A DNA stretch of 46,193 bases from Pseudomonadota bacterium (GCA_017441205.1 JAFRYG010000061.1:1-46193); one strand, 5' to 3'. Positions 18,581 through 27,935 are shown, counted from the first letter of the stretch. A program made the numbers and translations. Notes: generated from the sequence alone by a model not told the origin.

Positions 18581-20782
18581 TTACCAGTCCTTGTCACTCG
18601 CAGGAGGATCAACATTGCCGGGCAGCGGAACATGATACGCACCGCTTTCGATATCATCAAGCAAGGCATCAATGTAGTCGCGCTCCTGCTGTCTGAGATC
18701 ATACTTTGACGCATGATTGCCCTTGGCACTCTCATCCGGCGTGCTGTCATCCCCCTGAGCTTCTGTTCCCGGACCTTTCGGAGTTGCCGGCGATTCTGAA
18801 GGCTTATCCGGAGACTTGTTGGGAACATTCTGTTTCTGATTATCATCCCTCTGTTGTTTGTTGTCTTCTTTCGAATTTTCCTTGTTGCTGTCGTCTGATG
18901 AATCCTCGGAATTGTCTTCATTTTGCTGCATCTGTACAATCAAAAGCGAAAATCCGGGTTTCTCATCCGATACAGTACTTCTGAAAATAATATCAGAAGT
19001 GACGGGCTTCTTCAGCTGGAACAGCTTTACCAGGGATTCCGGTTTCCAGTGACTATGACCTCCCTGCCCCAATTCAACCAGATAATCCTTGTCATTCTTA
19101 TTCATCAGGTATGAATTAAATGATACATCCTCGGGACGTATCAGTTCATTCGAAAAGAAGTGATAGTCCACCAGCGTACGAAGCAAAGGTGTATTGGGAG
19201 ACAATTCGGGAATATAATTTACCGTTTGCCCGGGACAGTTCCAGACCGGATTCATAAATACAGCTTCTTTCAGTTCCAGATCTTCCAGAGAAATCTTATG
19301 TTCCTGCACCTCGGGCGCACTATCGCAATCCGATGATTTTGCCAGATGCACCTGATACTCCAGCAATGATTGATTCTTTTCGAGGGACAGTTTAATTTCG
19401 TACGTCTGTTCCTGCATTGTACCATTATGAATGAGCACGACCTTCGGAATATGCATCTTTATCTGTGGTACCTGCATCAACTCGGGATAAACCGAGAAGA
19501 CCATATATTTTGATTTCGAAATCGTCGTCATTGCAGTCGATACCCCGCGCATATCGACAAAATTGTTCTTTCCTTCCCGAATGAATATGTTGAAGTTTTC
19601 CAATGTTTCAACATCGTTCGAACGCGTAATAATATTAAAGAATGCGCTCTGTTCCGGCTTAAGACTAAACCGGAAATGATCGGGTCTGGCAGGACACAGA
19701 ATCAAACCTTCCACCTGACTCTCGGATGTCATATCGATAACATTCAGTTTTAGATCGGCGGAATAACTCGTCAAATCGTCTATATATTCGCAATCAACCG
19801 CACGCTTGAGTGCAATCTTCAGCTGAGCTTCACCATTATTTTTTGTATATAAATGAGCATAATAAATACCATCTTTATTCAGTTTGACATCCCTGATTTC
19901 TGCATTGTATTTTTCATAATCTTCTGCGGCAGGAGGAGCCTTGGGAAGCGGTTGTCGAAACACACTGACCGGCATGCCAAAATCAGTACCATTGACCGGC
20001 GCTTCATATAGTTCAAAATGAACCTGTGAAAACGGAAGTCTGGAAGAATCATCGAGCCATACTTTGCGTTCGAGCTGTGTCAACTCTATATTCGCATCAA
20101 ACTTCTCATGAGCCCTGGCTTCAAACTTGACCCATACCCCTTCCGGGCAGACAACCGCATTGAAAACATTGTCCTGTTCAAAAGGAAGTGCATGCTCGTA
20201 GGATGACGCCATTTTCTGTGATTCCGGAATAAACTCCGTACACTCAGAATACCACTCCTTTGTGACGTACAATATAATATCTCTGACATCGATCCCCAGC
20301 GACACTGCAGAATACAGATGAGACAGTACATTTTCATAATCTGCAGTATCCAGCGAAACATAAGTTTTTCCGGGGCAAAGAATGGACATAGCCAAAGCGA
20401 CCCTTATCCGGGCAACGAACAGATTATTTTCTGATGATTTGCTTGCGGAAGTACGGCGAGTAACGGATTCGTTGTAACGATCAAGCAAACTTTCAAGGTT
20501 GACTTTGGCCTCATCGCAATGACCGGATAATATGGAAATAATGGCCTTATTATATTCAAAATACGGCTTTTCAGAATCCCTGGTCTGAACCTGTGCTTTC
20601 TGAAGCAGGTTTTCTGCCGCATCAAAACGGTTCCAGCTGAGTTCGGATTCAATGGCTTCCTTTTGTTTTGCAGCTGATTGGGACTCAAAATCAGTACACG
20701 AAAACAATGTGCATGCACAACACAAACATACCATGCAGGAAGTCCATTTATTCATCTGACATGCAGAGGCTGTTCTGTTCAT
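18581..20782 (-). CDS. Large BatC-like lipoprotein
   Basis: A 733-residue predicted lipoprotein. AAGGAGG lies four bases before ATG 20782, which overlaps the BatB stop by four bases. The signal region is Cys-rich and ends in lipobox LFSC. The N-terminal part is helical and TPR-like (RFDAAENLLQKAQVQTRDSE). A beta-rich middle of about 400 residues matches nothing I recognise. The tail is hydrophilic and highly charged (NSEDSSDDSNKENSKEDN), then RQQERDYIDALLDDIESG, which resembles the end of BatC proteins. BatC is normally 200-300 residues, so this is either an enlarged BatC or a replacement at the same operon position. Confidence 0.7.
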   Translation of the reverse strand: MNRTASACQMNKWTSCMVCLCCACTLFSCTDFESQSAAKQKEAIESELSWNRFDAAENLLQKAQVQTRDSEKPYFEYNKAIISILSGHCDEAKVNLESLLDRYNESVTRRTSASKSSENNLFVARIRVALAMSILCPGKTYVSLDTADYENVLSHLYSAVSLGIDVRDIILYVTKEWYSECTEFIPESQKMASSYEHALPFEQDNVFNAVVCPEGVWVKFEARAHEKFDANIELTQLERKVWLDDSSRLPFSQVHFELYEAPVNGTDFGMPVSVFRQPLPKAPPAAEDYEKYNAEIRDVKLNKDGIYYAHLYTKNNGEAQLKIALKRAVDCEYIDDLTSYSADLKLNVIDMTSESQVEGLILCPARPDHFRFSLKPEQSAFFNIITRSNDVETLENFNIFIREGKNNFVDMRGVSTAMTTISKSKYMVFSVYPELMQVPQIKMHIPKVVLIHNGTMQEQTYEIKLSLEKNQSLLEYQVHLAKSSDCDSAPEVQEHKISLEDLELKEAVFMNPVWNCPGQTVNYIPELSPNTPLLRTLVDYHFFSNELIRPEDVSFNSYLMNKNDKDYLVELGQGGHSHWKPESLVKLFQLKKPVTSDIIFRSTVSDEKPGFSLLIVQMQQNEDNSEDSSDDSNKENSKEDNKQQRDDNQKQNVPNKSPDKPSESPATPKGPGTEAQGDDSTPDESAKGNHASKYDLRQQERDYIDALLDDIESGAYHVPLPGNVDPPASDKDW

Positions 20783-22134
20783 AATGCCTCCTTGTCTGTT
20801 TTATGATGGAGGTCCTGATAGTTCGAATGAATTGTCCGCTGTTCTTTGCGCTGCTCCCGTTTGATCTTTCTCGGTGTCAGGAATCTTGCAATCAATGGCT
20901 GCAACAGCAATATCAGAAGCAATGCATAAGCTGGATACAAAAACAAATAATATAATTGAACACGATATACGGAAGAAGTCAGACCGCGCGGTTTTGTTCC
21001 GATTCGTATGGCATCCCAGTTTGCAATAATCGTCTGCGCCGCCAGTTCCGGAATATCATATTGTACAAATGTCCCATTCGTGGAATGAGCAATCTGTTTC
21101 AGAATGCCAGTCTGAAGTTTGCTGACGACATGTTCATTATTATATATATACGGTCGTCCAAGCTTGTCCGTAATTTCAGCACCGTTTTCTGTTCCAATTG
21201 CGATAACATCAACATGCACAAACCGTTTCCGATACTCTGACAGTATTTCCGAAATATCTCCACTGTGGCTTTCGCCGTCCGTTATGAGCACGACTCTCCG
21301 CGTCAAATATCCGGTATCTTCAAAATAAAGGTCATCCCTCTCATCAAAAGTGCGAAGTGCCTGCTTCAATCCTGCCGAAAGATCAGTGCCATGCGTTGGC
21401 ATACTCGAAATACCAGCATGCTCAAGGTGATTCTGTATCGATGAGATATCGAGCGTCTGAGGCGCCTGAACAATTGCTGTATCCGTAAAATATACCAGTC
21501 CGACTTCATCGCCGCCGCACTGCTTTAAAATCGTCCGAACTTCATCTTTTGCTGCAATCAAACGACTGGGCAGGAGATCCTGAGTTCCCATGGATCGTGA
21601 TAAATCCAGCAAAACTGTTATATTGAGCGGCGTTCGGCGAAGCCGCGTCGTCTTTTCGCCGCCTTCCGGTCCCATCAGAGCCAGAATCAGCAATGCACCG
21701 ATCAGGAAAGCAATTATCGAACGGACGTTCTTGATATGAAATTCCGACTGTCTGGAAAACTTCCTGACATTATTTACCGTTACACTCCGGACCAATCCCA
21801 GCGTTCTCTGTATCGCACGTATATATACAACCACAGCCCAGATTAACCCCAAATCACAAATAAAATAAATCAGAAATGAGATCAACGATGGCTGCTGAGG
21901 AAACACGACAAGACAGACAATCGATAAAGTCAGTGCAACAACTCCGGCACCTGCACTATATATATAAAACTTCCTGATATTTTGTTTGCCATCCTGAATA
22001 TCAAACGTCTGTTCTATTGCGACACTTCTGAATTGTTTCCAGACGAGGCTGTAAACATAGGTCAGCATCGATATCATCAACGGGATGAGCAAATAGATGA
22101 ACTCCGGATGGTTCCACTGCTGAATAAAGTACAT
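20779..22134 (-). CDS. batB: BatB-like VWA membrane protein
   Basis: A 451-residue membrane protein. ATG 22134 has AGGGAGG at the right distance; the ATG at 22140 abuts that site. Two to three N-terminal helices come before the usual helix (SIIAFLIGALLILALMGPEGG), so there is an N-terminal extension compared with standard BatB. The VWA domain has the MIDAS motif DLSRSMG at about residue 177, then HGTDLSAGL with the second MIDAS Thr and VVLITDGESHSGD. A transmembrane helix near the C-terminus (LYYLFLYPAYALLLILLL) is typical. BatA and BatB are thought to form a membrane complex that displays VWA domains in the periplasm. Confidence 0.88.
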   Translation of the reverse strand: MYFIQQWNHPEFIYLLIPLMISMLTYVYSLVWKQFRSVAIEQTFDIQDGKQNIRKFYIYSAGAGVVALTLSIVCLVVFPQQPSLISFLIYFICDLGLIWAVVVYIRAIQRTLGLVRSVTVNNVRKFSRQSEFHIKNVRSIIAFLIGALLILALMGPEGGEKTTRLRRTPLNITVLLDLSRSMGTQDLLPSRLIAAKDEVRTILKQCGGDEVGLVYFTDTAIVQAPQTLDISSIQNHLEHAGISSMPTHGTDLSAGLKQALRTFDERDDLYFEDTGYLTRRVVLITDGESHSGDISEILSEYRKRFVHVDVIAIGTENGAEITDKLGRPYIYNNEHVVSKLQTGILKQIAHSTNGTFVQYDIPELAAQTIIANWDAIRIGTKPRGLTSSVYRVQLYYLFLYPAYALLLILLLQPLIARFLTPRKIKREQRKEQRTIHSNYQDLHHKTDKEAL

Positions 22135-22146
22135 CACCATCCTCCC

Positions 22147-23313
22147 TCATGGATACTGACGAACAGCCGTCATATAAACCAATGATGCTATGAACGCGAA
22201 AATAAATCCAAGCAAAACAAAATGAAGGGATAAATCCACGAGATTATCCTGTTCGACTTCAGATGATATGTTCGGTTCAAGCTGCTCAAGAATATCATTG
22301 AGTTTGCTCATAAATTCAGCATCCGTCGATGCTTTGTAAGCCTGTCCGTTTGTCTTTGCGGCAATCTCATTCAAAAGCTCAAAGTTTACCGGTAACTGTG
22401 CTTCATAAAACGTCGTATATCCCCCCATCTCTGACTGTGCAATAACTGCATTGTCCCCGGACCCAATCATAATCGGATATATCTGAATGCCATAATTCTT
22501 TGCTGCCGCAATTGCCTGCCCAATGCTCACGCGGCCACCTTTGCGATCGCCATCAGAAATCAGAATAATATTCTTCGATTTCGCTGGTGAATGCCTCAGA
22601 CTGGCTACTGCAATCAAAATACCATCTCCTATCGCGGACTGACTGGCATCAATGTCATCGATACGTCGTTTGGCAAGATGCGATGACAGGTTCGCATAAT
22701 CCCTTGTCAATGGTACATCGATAAATGCTCGCTGCCCGAACATTGCCACACCAATACGATCACAGCGAGCAGTGACAGATTCACGATGATTGCAGCGTTT
22801 GGCACGCGTATCCACAAAATCCAGTATCGTCTTGCGGGCTACCTCAAAACGATTGGGCGTAAATACGTCCAGACGATAACGGGCCTGCATCTCATCCAGA
22901 CTATAATCATAGGCTTTCATGGATGCAGACATGTCCAGCGAAAAATAAATGTCAATGCCTTCTGTCAGTGTTTCGTTCGTCGCTCCGCCATACGGATGGG
23001 CCAGCGCAATCGTAAGACAGACATAAAAGGCTGAAAACAATACAATCGAGACGATACCAGCCCAGAAACGACACGAACGAAGCAAAAAACGACGTTTAAA
23101 CGAATGAAGGCTCATGCCGGGATGAAACGACTCAAATCTGCCCGTTTGGTCAATAAAATGCGTAGAAGGCAGTTTGACCCGGTAAAACACATACTTAACG
23201 CCCAAATAGGCTATCAGCATGTACACCGGAAGCGCCAAAAGCAAAAGCAATGCCCAGGGATACTCCAGAGAGCTGATTTGAATCTGTTTGAGTGTGAGCA
23301 GTAATAAATCCAT
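22147..23313 (-). CDS. batA: BatA-like VWA membrane protein
   Basis: A 388-residue protein from ATG 23313 (a TTG six bases upstream is an alternative). It has the N-terminal helix pair LEYPWALLLLLALPVYMLIAYLG and IVSIVLFSAFYVCLTIALA, a VWA domain with MIDAS motif DMSASM, then VASLRHSPAKSKNIILISDGD and a C-terminal helix (LHFVLLGFIFAFIASLVYMT). This is the standard BatA topology. It carries an extra Cys/Arg-rich insertion near TRAKRCNHRESVTARC. It lies between the DUF4381-like gene (19 bp) and BatB (12 bp). Confidence 0.88.
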   Translation of the reverse strand: MDLLLLTLKQIQISSLEYPWALLLLLALPVYMLIAYLGVKYVFYRVKLPSTHFIDQTGRFESFHPGMSLHSFKRRFLLRSCRFWAGIVSIVLFSAFYVCLTIALAHPYGGATNETLTEGIDIYFSLDMSASMKAYDYSLDEMQARYRLDVFTPNRFEVARKTILDFVDTRAKRCNHRESVTARCDRIGVAMFGQRAFIDVPLTRDYANLSSHLAKRRIDDIDASQSAIGDGILIAVASLRHSPAKSKNIILISDGDRKGGRVSIGQAIAAAKNYGIQIYPIMIGSGDNAVIAQSEMGGYTTFYEAQLPVNFELLNEIAAKTNGQAYKASTDAEFMSKLNDILEQLEPNISSEVEQDNLVDLSLHFVLLGFIFAFIASLVYMTAVRQYP

Positions 23314-23332
23314 AAACAACGGCCTTGATGCT

Positions 23333-24364
23333 TCATTCTGCGCTTTCTGATGCCGTATTCGGGGAACTCCCTTCTGACTTCAGCAATTCCTCATTATCAC
23401 GACGCACCATGATGTCTTCAAGACGGGATGCAAGATACCCGGTATCTCGCAGCAACAGCAAATTTGCAGCCTGACTGGGAATCTCCTGAGCAAATTTAAT
23501 GCAGTCCGATTCTCCAAGCAGACGGTGCGCTTCTTCACATAACTCCTCCGATATGTTCAGTGCCTTCAGATGATCACAAAACTGACTCGTCGTACAGTTC
23601 AGACCAGGAAAACCATAACGTTCCGAAACAAATACCCTGAATGCTCCCGAAAGTCGATCATGATAGCTCTTGTACTCTTCCATCGTTGCAGGTGACTCGT
23701 CGACAAGACGGGAAACCTCCGCCAGAAAACGCTCAATCGGTTTCAGCTCAGGCTCAGCCGTTTGTAACGTCTTCGAACGCGACATTCTGGAATGTGCCGC
23801 AAGAACAACAAATAAAACCACTACCCCAAGAAAGAAGAAAATCAGCCACATCCCCCGCTGATTCTTTTTCCACAACTGGAGTTCCAGCAGTTTATTCAGA
23901 TCAATTTCATCTGGTATTTCCTTATATCCGCCAATCTTCACAACATTCATGGAAGGATAAAAACTCATTCGCCCCTGTTCATCACGATTATCCATCACAT
24001 CAAATTCCACCGGCGGCAGATAAAAATACCCTGAATTGCGAAACTGACATGTCACACTCACATTCGCAGTCAGCTGACTCATCAGTTCCGATGGACCAAG
24101 CTCGATCTGGGGCTTCGCACATTCCATCGAACGATAGATAATCCGAACGACATTGAGTCTGCAGCTCTCATCGTATGTCGCCTTGTAACGATATACCACC
24201 GGCATCAGAATATTCGATTCACTGACCTCCGGTTCCGAAGCAGTCAGCTTAAAATGACATGTATTGTCTTCTCCAAAGGCATTACCTCCCCCAAAAAACA
24301 CAAATATATATATAAATAATAATACTAATAAATACCTGTCCCCCAAATGATGAATATTAAACAT
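23333..24364 (-). CDS. Bat-operon membrane protein, DUF4381-like
   Basis: A 343-residue protein from ATG 24364, which has AGGAGGG about ten bases upstream and overlaps the DUF58 gene by eight bases. The order is signal peptide, periplasmic beta-sandwich to about residue 165, one transmembrane helix (GMWLIFFFLGVVVLFVVLAAH) and a cytoplasmic helical domain with MEEYKSYHDRLSGAFRVFVSERYG, as in the DUF4381-type proteins found between DUF58 and BatA in many MoxR-Bat operons. The domain call is by position and pattern; sequence support is moderate. Confidence 0.7.
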   Translation of the reverse strand: MFNIHHLGDRYLLVLLFIYIFVFFGGGNAFGEDNTCHFKLTASEPEVSESNILMPVVYRYKATYDESCRLNVVRIIYRSMECAKPQIELGPSELMSQLTANVSVTCQFRNSGYFYLPPVEFDVMDNRDEQGRMSFYPSMNVVKIGGYKEIPDEIDLNKLLELQLWKKNQRGMWLIFFFLGVVVLFVVLAAHSRMSRSKTLQTAEPELKPIERFLAEVSRLVDESPATMEEYKSYHDRLSGAFRVFVSERYGFPGLNCTTSQFCDHLKALNISEELCEEAHRLLGESDCIKFAQEIPSQAANLLLLRDTGYLASRLEDIMVRRDNEELLKSEGSSPNTASESAE

Positions 24365-25232
24365 GCCAAGCCCTCCTCTCAAAAGCCCTGGCTATAGGTT
24401 TAATGATTTCATCTGTCGTCAATATCCGTACATGCGTCAGACCTGCCCTGTCGAATATCTTTTTTTGCTCCGCCCGGCGCTTCTCAAACTGCTCCCGGTA
24501 ATACTCCCTGAACTCTGCACGCGAAGTATCCACAAGCATATATTCATGCGTCGAAGCATCCTCCAACAGGGTAAAACCCAAATCCGGCATCGTCGATTCC
24601 AGTGGATCAGATACAACAATCGGTATCACCTCATGATGATGCGCAAGATGACGAATACTCAGTTCATAATCAAATTCAATAAAATCGCTGATGACAAATA
24701 CCAAAGCACGGCGCTTCATCAATGCCAGTACTTTGCCCATGACCTCACCAAGCTGATGATTCCCCTGCTCCGGTTCAAAGCGAAGCGCTTCAAGAATTAA
24801 ATAAACAATATTATTCTTCCCCTTCACCGGCGGAATGTACTTCATTCCTTTATCATTAAAAATGAAAAGACTGACCTTATCATTGTTCTGAAGCGCAGAA
24901 AAAGCAACGATCGACATCGCTTCGATAGCCTTCTCTGCCTTGTTCATTCCCACAGAACCAAACTGCATCGTCGTCGATAGATCAAGAACGACACAGACGT
25001 TCAGTTCGCGCTCCTCGACAAACTGCTTAACGAATAATCCGTTATGGCGTGCGCTGGCATTCCAGTCAATATACCGAACATCGTCCCCTTCCTCATACGC
25101 CTTGCACTCGCTGAAAAGCATTCCGCGGCCCTTAAAGGCAGAATGATAGGTTCCGGAAAGACCTTCCTGGGTTTTCATCCGAGTATGGAATTCAATTTTT
25201 TTAAGCTTCTTTAAATAATCTTTCAGTGTCAT
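24357..25232 (-). CDS. DUF58 (VWA-like) protein, first gene of the Bat operon
   Basis: A 291-residue cytoplasmic protein. The DUF58 core is clear: GRGMLFSECKAYEEGDDVRYIDWNASARHNGLFVKQF. It is followed by a VWA-like fold whose metal site reads DLSTTM rather than DxSxS. DUF58 proteins usually work with a MoxR AAA+ ATPase coded just upstream. Here the upstream neighbour is the divergent mscS gene and no moxR is seen in the window. This is the first of seven closely packed - strand genes (24357 to 16321), most joined by overlaps or gaps under 20 bp, so the promoter should be at 25233-25350. Confidence 0.92.
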   Translation of the reverse strand: MTLKDYLKKLKKIEFHTRMKTQEGLSGTYHSAFKGRGMLFSECKAYEEGDDVRYIDWNASARHNGLFVKQFVEERELNVCVVLDLSTTMQFGSVGMNKAEKAIEAMSIVAFSALQNNDKVSLFIFNDKGMKYIPPVKGKNNIVYLILEALRFEPEQGNHQLGEVMGKVLALMKRRALVFVISDFIEFDYELSIRHLAHHHEVIPIVVSDPLESTMPDLGFTLLEDASTHEYMLVDTSRAEFREYYREQFEKRRAEQKKIFDRAGLTHVRILTTDEIIKPIARAFERRAWHV

Positions 25233-25473
25233 AACTCGATTCCGGAACGATTGGACAGCTTTGCCGCGTCATGACACTACCATTTGTGGGCCGATTTATC
25301 AACTCAGCTGGACTGATACTCACCGCTCCACGGTTCAACAAAGTTTCCACAGGTCGGACTATCGAAAGACCATCCCATTTTTATGCACATTTTTTGATCG
25401 TTTTATCGTAACATAGTCCCTCCCCCCTTGTGCGTTCCATGATGGTTCGCAACACATTCAGAGGAGTTGCTTC
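25233..25473. other. Divergent promoter region, Bat operon / mscS
   Basis: This 240-bp gap must hold the promoters of both the Bat operon and mscS. It is AT-rich near 25380-25415, with a long T-rich stretch (CATTTTTTGATCGTTTTATCG). I could not assign a reliable -35/-10 pair on either strand and see no operator palindrome. Confidence 0.45.
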
Positions 25474-26793
25474 ATGACTGGATTATTCACATTTTTATTA
25501 CCATTGCTGGCACAGGCTCCGGATGCCGCCGCTGATGCCGCAGAAAAAGCAGCAGAGGCCGCAGAAAAAGCCGATGCAGTCGTCGAAAAGACGGGCGAAG
25601 CGGCAACCTGGCTGCATAAAATCGCCGAAAAAATCGGCGGAAAGAATGAGATCGTTACCTCCATTCTGAGCTATAGCATGAGCGTTGCCGGTGCTTTGCT
25701 GCTGCTCATCCTTGGTTTTGTTCTCGCTAAAATTATCAAGAGAATCATTACCAAAGCTGTTCAGAAGGGCATGCGCGATGACGGCTCCTCCCCACTGCCA
25801 AAATTTGCAGGCAGTGCTGTTTATTACACCATCATCATTATCGTCGTCCTCGCCTGCCTGAGCATATTTGGTATCGAAACCACTTCGTTTTCCGCAATCA
25901 TCGCCGCCGCAGGCCTGGCCATCGGCCTGGCTTTCCAGGGCACATTGTCAAATCTTGCCGCCGGCGTCATGCTCATCGTTTTCCGACCGTTCAAACTCGG
26001 TGACTACATCACCGGCGGAGGACAAAGCGGCGTCGTCCGGGAAATCAAGCTCTTTACGACGACAATCATGACCCTCGACAATCGGCTCATCACCATTCCC
26101 AACAGCGCCCTGTCCTCCTCGACCATTGACAACTGTTCGCAGGAATTTCGACGTGCTGATGTCGCGATTTCCGTCCCGTACGAAGCAGATCTCGATTCAA
26201 CGCGCGCTGCCCTCGAACGTGCCATGGACGTAGAAGGCGCTCTCGCTGAATGTCCGGCCGGAAAATCTCATGTCTATCTGCTCGATGTCACCCCGGGCGC
26301 CAAAACCAACTATCAGGTCCGCGTCTGGTGTAATGGTGCCGATTATTGGGCCGTTCGCGAGCGAGTTACCGCTCAGTGCAAACGCGAACTAGACCGCAAT
26401 GGCGTAACCATTTCTTCGCAGGGTATCCGACGTGCAGACGTTCTCATCGGCGTCGCATACGAAGCAGATCTCGATGCAACACGCAAAGCGCTCGAAGCTG
26501 CCTGCCAGGTCGACGGAGTCCTTCCCGAACCCGCACCTGCTGTTGTGCTGTGCGATTTTGGACCGTCTTCTGTCAACTACTCCGTCCGATGCTGGTGCAA
26601 AGGATGTGATTTCTGGGCCGTCAAGGAACGCGTTTCAATTCAGGTCAAAAGAGAGCTCGATAAAGCCGATATCGAAATTCCATTTCCACAGGTCACTGTC
26701 AGCCACAAAAAAACTCACGACATGCATCAGCTTCCTGCAAGTCTGGACAATCATATCGAAACATCTGCCCAAACACCTCACCAATCGGCATAA
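25474..26793 (+). CDS. mscS: MscS-family mechanosensitive channel with duplicated C-terminal domain
   Basis: A 439-residue channel of the small MscS type, which opens on osmotic downshock. GAGGAG lies eight bases before the ATG. An N-terminal Ala/Glu-rich segment (15-45) precedes three membrane helices: about 62-90, 113-135, and the pore helix FSAIIAAAGLAIGLAFQGTLSNLAAGVMLIV (139-169). The beta domain follows (RPFKLGDYITGGGQSGVVREI to LITIPNSALSSSTI). The C-terminal alpha/beta domain is present twice: residues 226-313 (RRADVAISVPYEADLDSTR...) and 319-405 (RRADVLIGVAYEADLDATR...), joined by SQGI. Only the second copy ends in the usual IEIPFPQ. Known MscS has one such domain per subunit, so the cytoplasmic cage should differ. 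Confidence 0.93.
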   Translation: MTGLFTFLLPLLAQAPDAAADAAEKAAEAAEKADAVVEKTGEAATWLHKIAEKIGGKNEIVTSILSYSMSVAGALLLLILGFVLAKIIKRIITKAVQKGMRDDGSSPLPKFAGSAVYYTIIIIVVLACLSIFGIETTSFSAIIAAAGLAIGLAFQGTLSNLAAGVMLIVFRPFKLGDYITGGGQSGVVREIKLFTTTIMTLDNRLITIPNSALSSSTIDNCSQEFRRADVAISVPYEADLDSTRAALERAMDVEGALAECPAGKSHVYLLDVTPGAKTNYQVRVWCNGADYWAVRERVTAQCKRELDRNGVTISSQGIRRADVLIGVAYEADLDATRKALEAACQVDGVLPEPAPAVVLCDFGPSSVNYSVRCWCKGCDFWAVKERVSIQVKRELDKADIEIPFPQVTVSHKKTHDMHQLPASLDNHIETSAQTPHQSA

Positions 26794-26840
26794 TCTTTCG
26801 CCAGTCTGCGGATAATTCTCAGTCGCTGATTGTCTTTTCG

Positions 26841-27039
26841 TTTTTTTGTTCGGCGGCTATTGGCACGATGCCATTCTGCATCGCGCCAATACGCCCGCCG
26901 GCGGCCGCCTACTCGCCTTCGTCTCATTACGGCGTCCACACCAAATAAGTGAGGGCGTATTGACTGCGCACAGCGCCAGTCAATAGCCCGAACCCAGCAC
27001 GCCGTATGCGCTGCAGGCGCATAGGCGAGTTAAAAAAAA
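26841..27039. repeat. Bulged-hairpin elements, locus D (inverted pair)
   Basis: Four hairpins sit between a run of seven T (26841-26847) and a run of eight A (27032-27039). They are: 26852-26899 (CTATTGGC/GCCAATA-C-G), 26906-26934 (CGCCTA/TA-C-GGCG), 26953-26989 (GGGC-G-TATTGACTG/CAGTCAATAGCCC) and 27000-27027 (CGCC-G-TATGCGC/GCGCATAGGCG). The first two have the unpaired C in the right arm and the last two the unpaired G in the left arm. So these are two elements facing each other, each starting with its T-run. Confidence 0.85.
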
Positions 27040-27421
27040 TCGTACGGGCAAGTGAAACAAATGCAGCCTGGATGGCATCATATGGATGAAGGAATTGGCC
27101 TTCCTTTCTGGAGGTGAAATATGTATCCATCAGGATTTGTCTGACAGAAAGCATCCCTGCTACATAATGTACGGACAACCGAAGGGCGGTTTACAGCATT
27201 ATTGAATCGGACGCGAAACAAAATGCTGTCGTTCCGTACACGCCAGGCACACTTGAAGCCTATTTTTTACGACTCCTCCTGTCGGAAAGGGTTTAGTGTG
27301 CAAATTCGCTGTTAATCTGGGTTAGGACGGCGAGTCGGCGGGTGGGAATGGGAGCGAGGTAACCCTTGGTTACCTACTATTATGCATAAAACCACATTTA
27401 CCTACATGTAAGCCCGACATT

Positions 27422-27511
27422 CAAAGTTCCAGGAATACATGGGAGCAATGTCATTCATCGAATACAAAGCATTATAACTGTACAAAGTTCCAGGAGTAGA
27501 TGGGAGCAGTA
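27422..27511. repeat. 29-bp direct repeat pair, 61-bp period
   Basis: CAAAGTTCCAGGAATACATG (27422) and CAAAGTTCCAGGAGTAGATG (27483) continue as GGGAGCAATG and GGGAGCAGTA. About 25 of 29 positions agree. With the palindrome 50 bp upstream they could be protein-binding sites or ends of a decayed element. No function is assigned. Confidence 0.7.
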
Positions 27512-27640
27512 CGCCATGAAAACATGCATTTTGAGATTTGAGCGGCGGTCGGCAATGAAATTGTCGGTATATGCTGTTTTCCCGGGATCGCTTCATCCGG
27601 GAAATCGTTCAGAGAACGAGAGCGGATACCCCTATATAAT

Positions 27641-27770
27641 AAGGCTTTGTTTAACCAGCGTGGATATGCAGTGTTCCAAAGAATATGTCTTTTATTGATC
27701 TGAGCTTTGAGCTTTTGCTTTGCGAATACAAAACTAACGCCAGGCTCCAAACTCTAAGCTCCAGGCTTAT
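27641..27770. repeat. Dispersed repeat with GAGCTTTGAGC core, copy 2
   Basis: Matches 5947-6050 in the same orientation: AAGGCT..TTTAACCA, then GTGTTCC, AATATGTCTTT, CTGAGCTTTGAGCT and near the end CTCCAAACTCTAAGCTCCAGGC. The copies are clearly related but diverged, with small gaps. Confidence 0.65.
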
Positions 27771-27935
27771 CAACACTCAGGTAGTACAGAGGCAAAATAA
27801 TTAACCATATCCATATCATAACCCACAATCGTTACACATCTCACAACACTCATAGTCACTACTGGCAAATATCATCTGAATTCATTATAATAATGCAGTT
27901 TTTGTGTTTGCAACCCGCCTTTCGGAGACATTTCA

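Larger units (their letters stand above)
27040..27935. other. Gene-free 0.9 kb with small repeats
   Basis: No convincing gene lies between the hairpins and the isoamylase-type gene. It holds: the perfect palindrome AGGTAACC-CTT-GGTTACCT at 27357-27375; two direct copies of CAAAGTTCCAGGARTASATGGGAGCARTR at 27422-27450 and 27483-27511 (61 bp apart); and the second copy of the GAGCTTTGAGC repeat at about 27641. The open frame on the - strand at 27178-26927 crosses the hairpins and looks accidental. Confidence 0.55.

Noticed and set aside
26927-27178. 83-codon - strand frame near the inverted hairpin array
   Set aside because: It passes through three palindromes, and I find no ribosome binding site or conserved motif.
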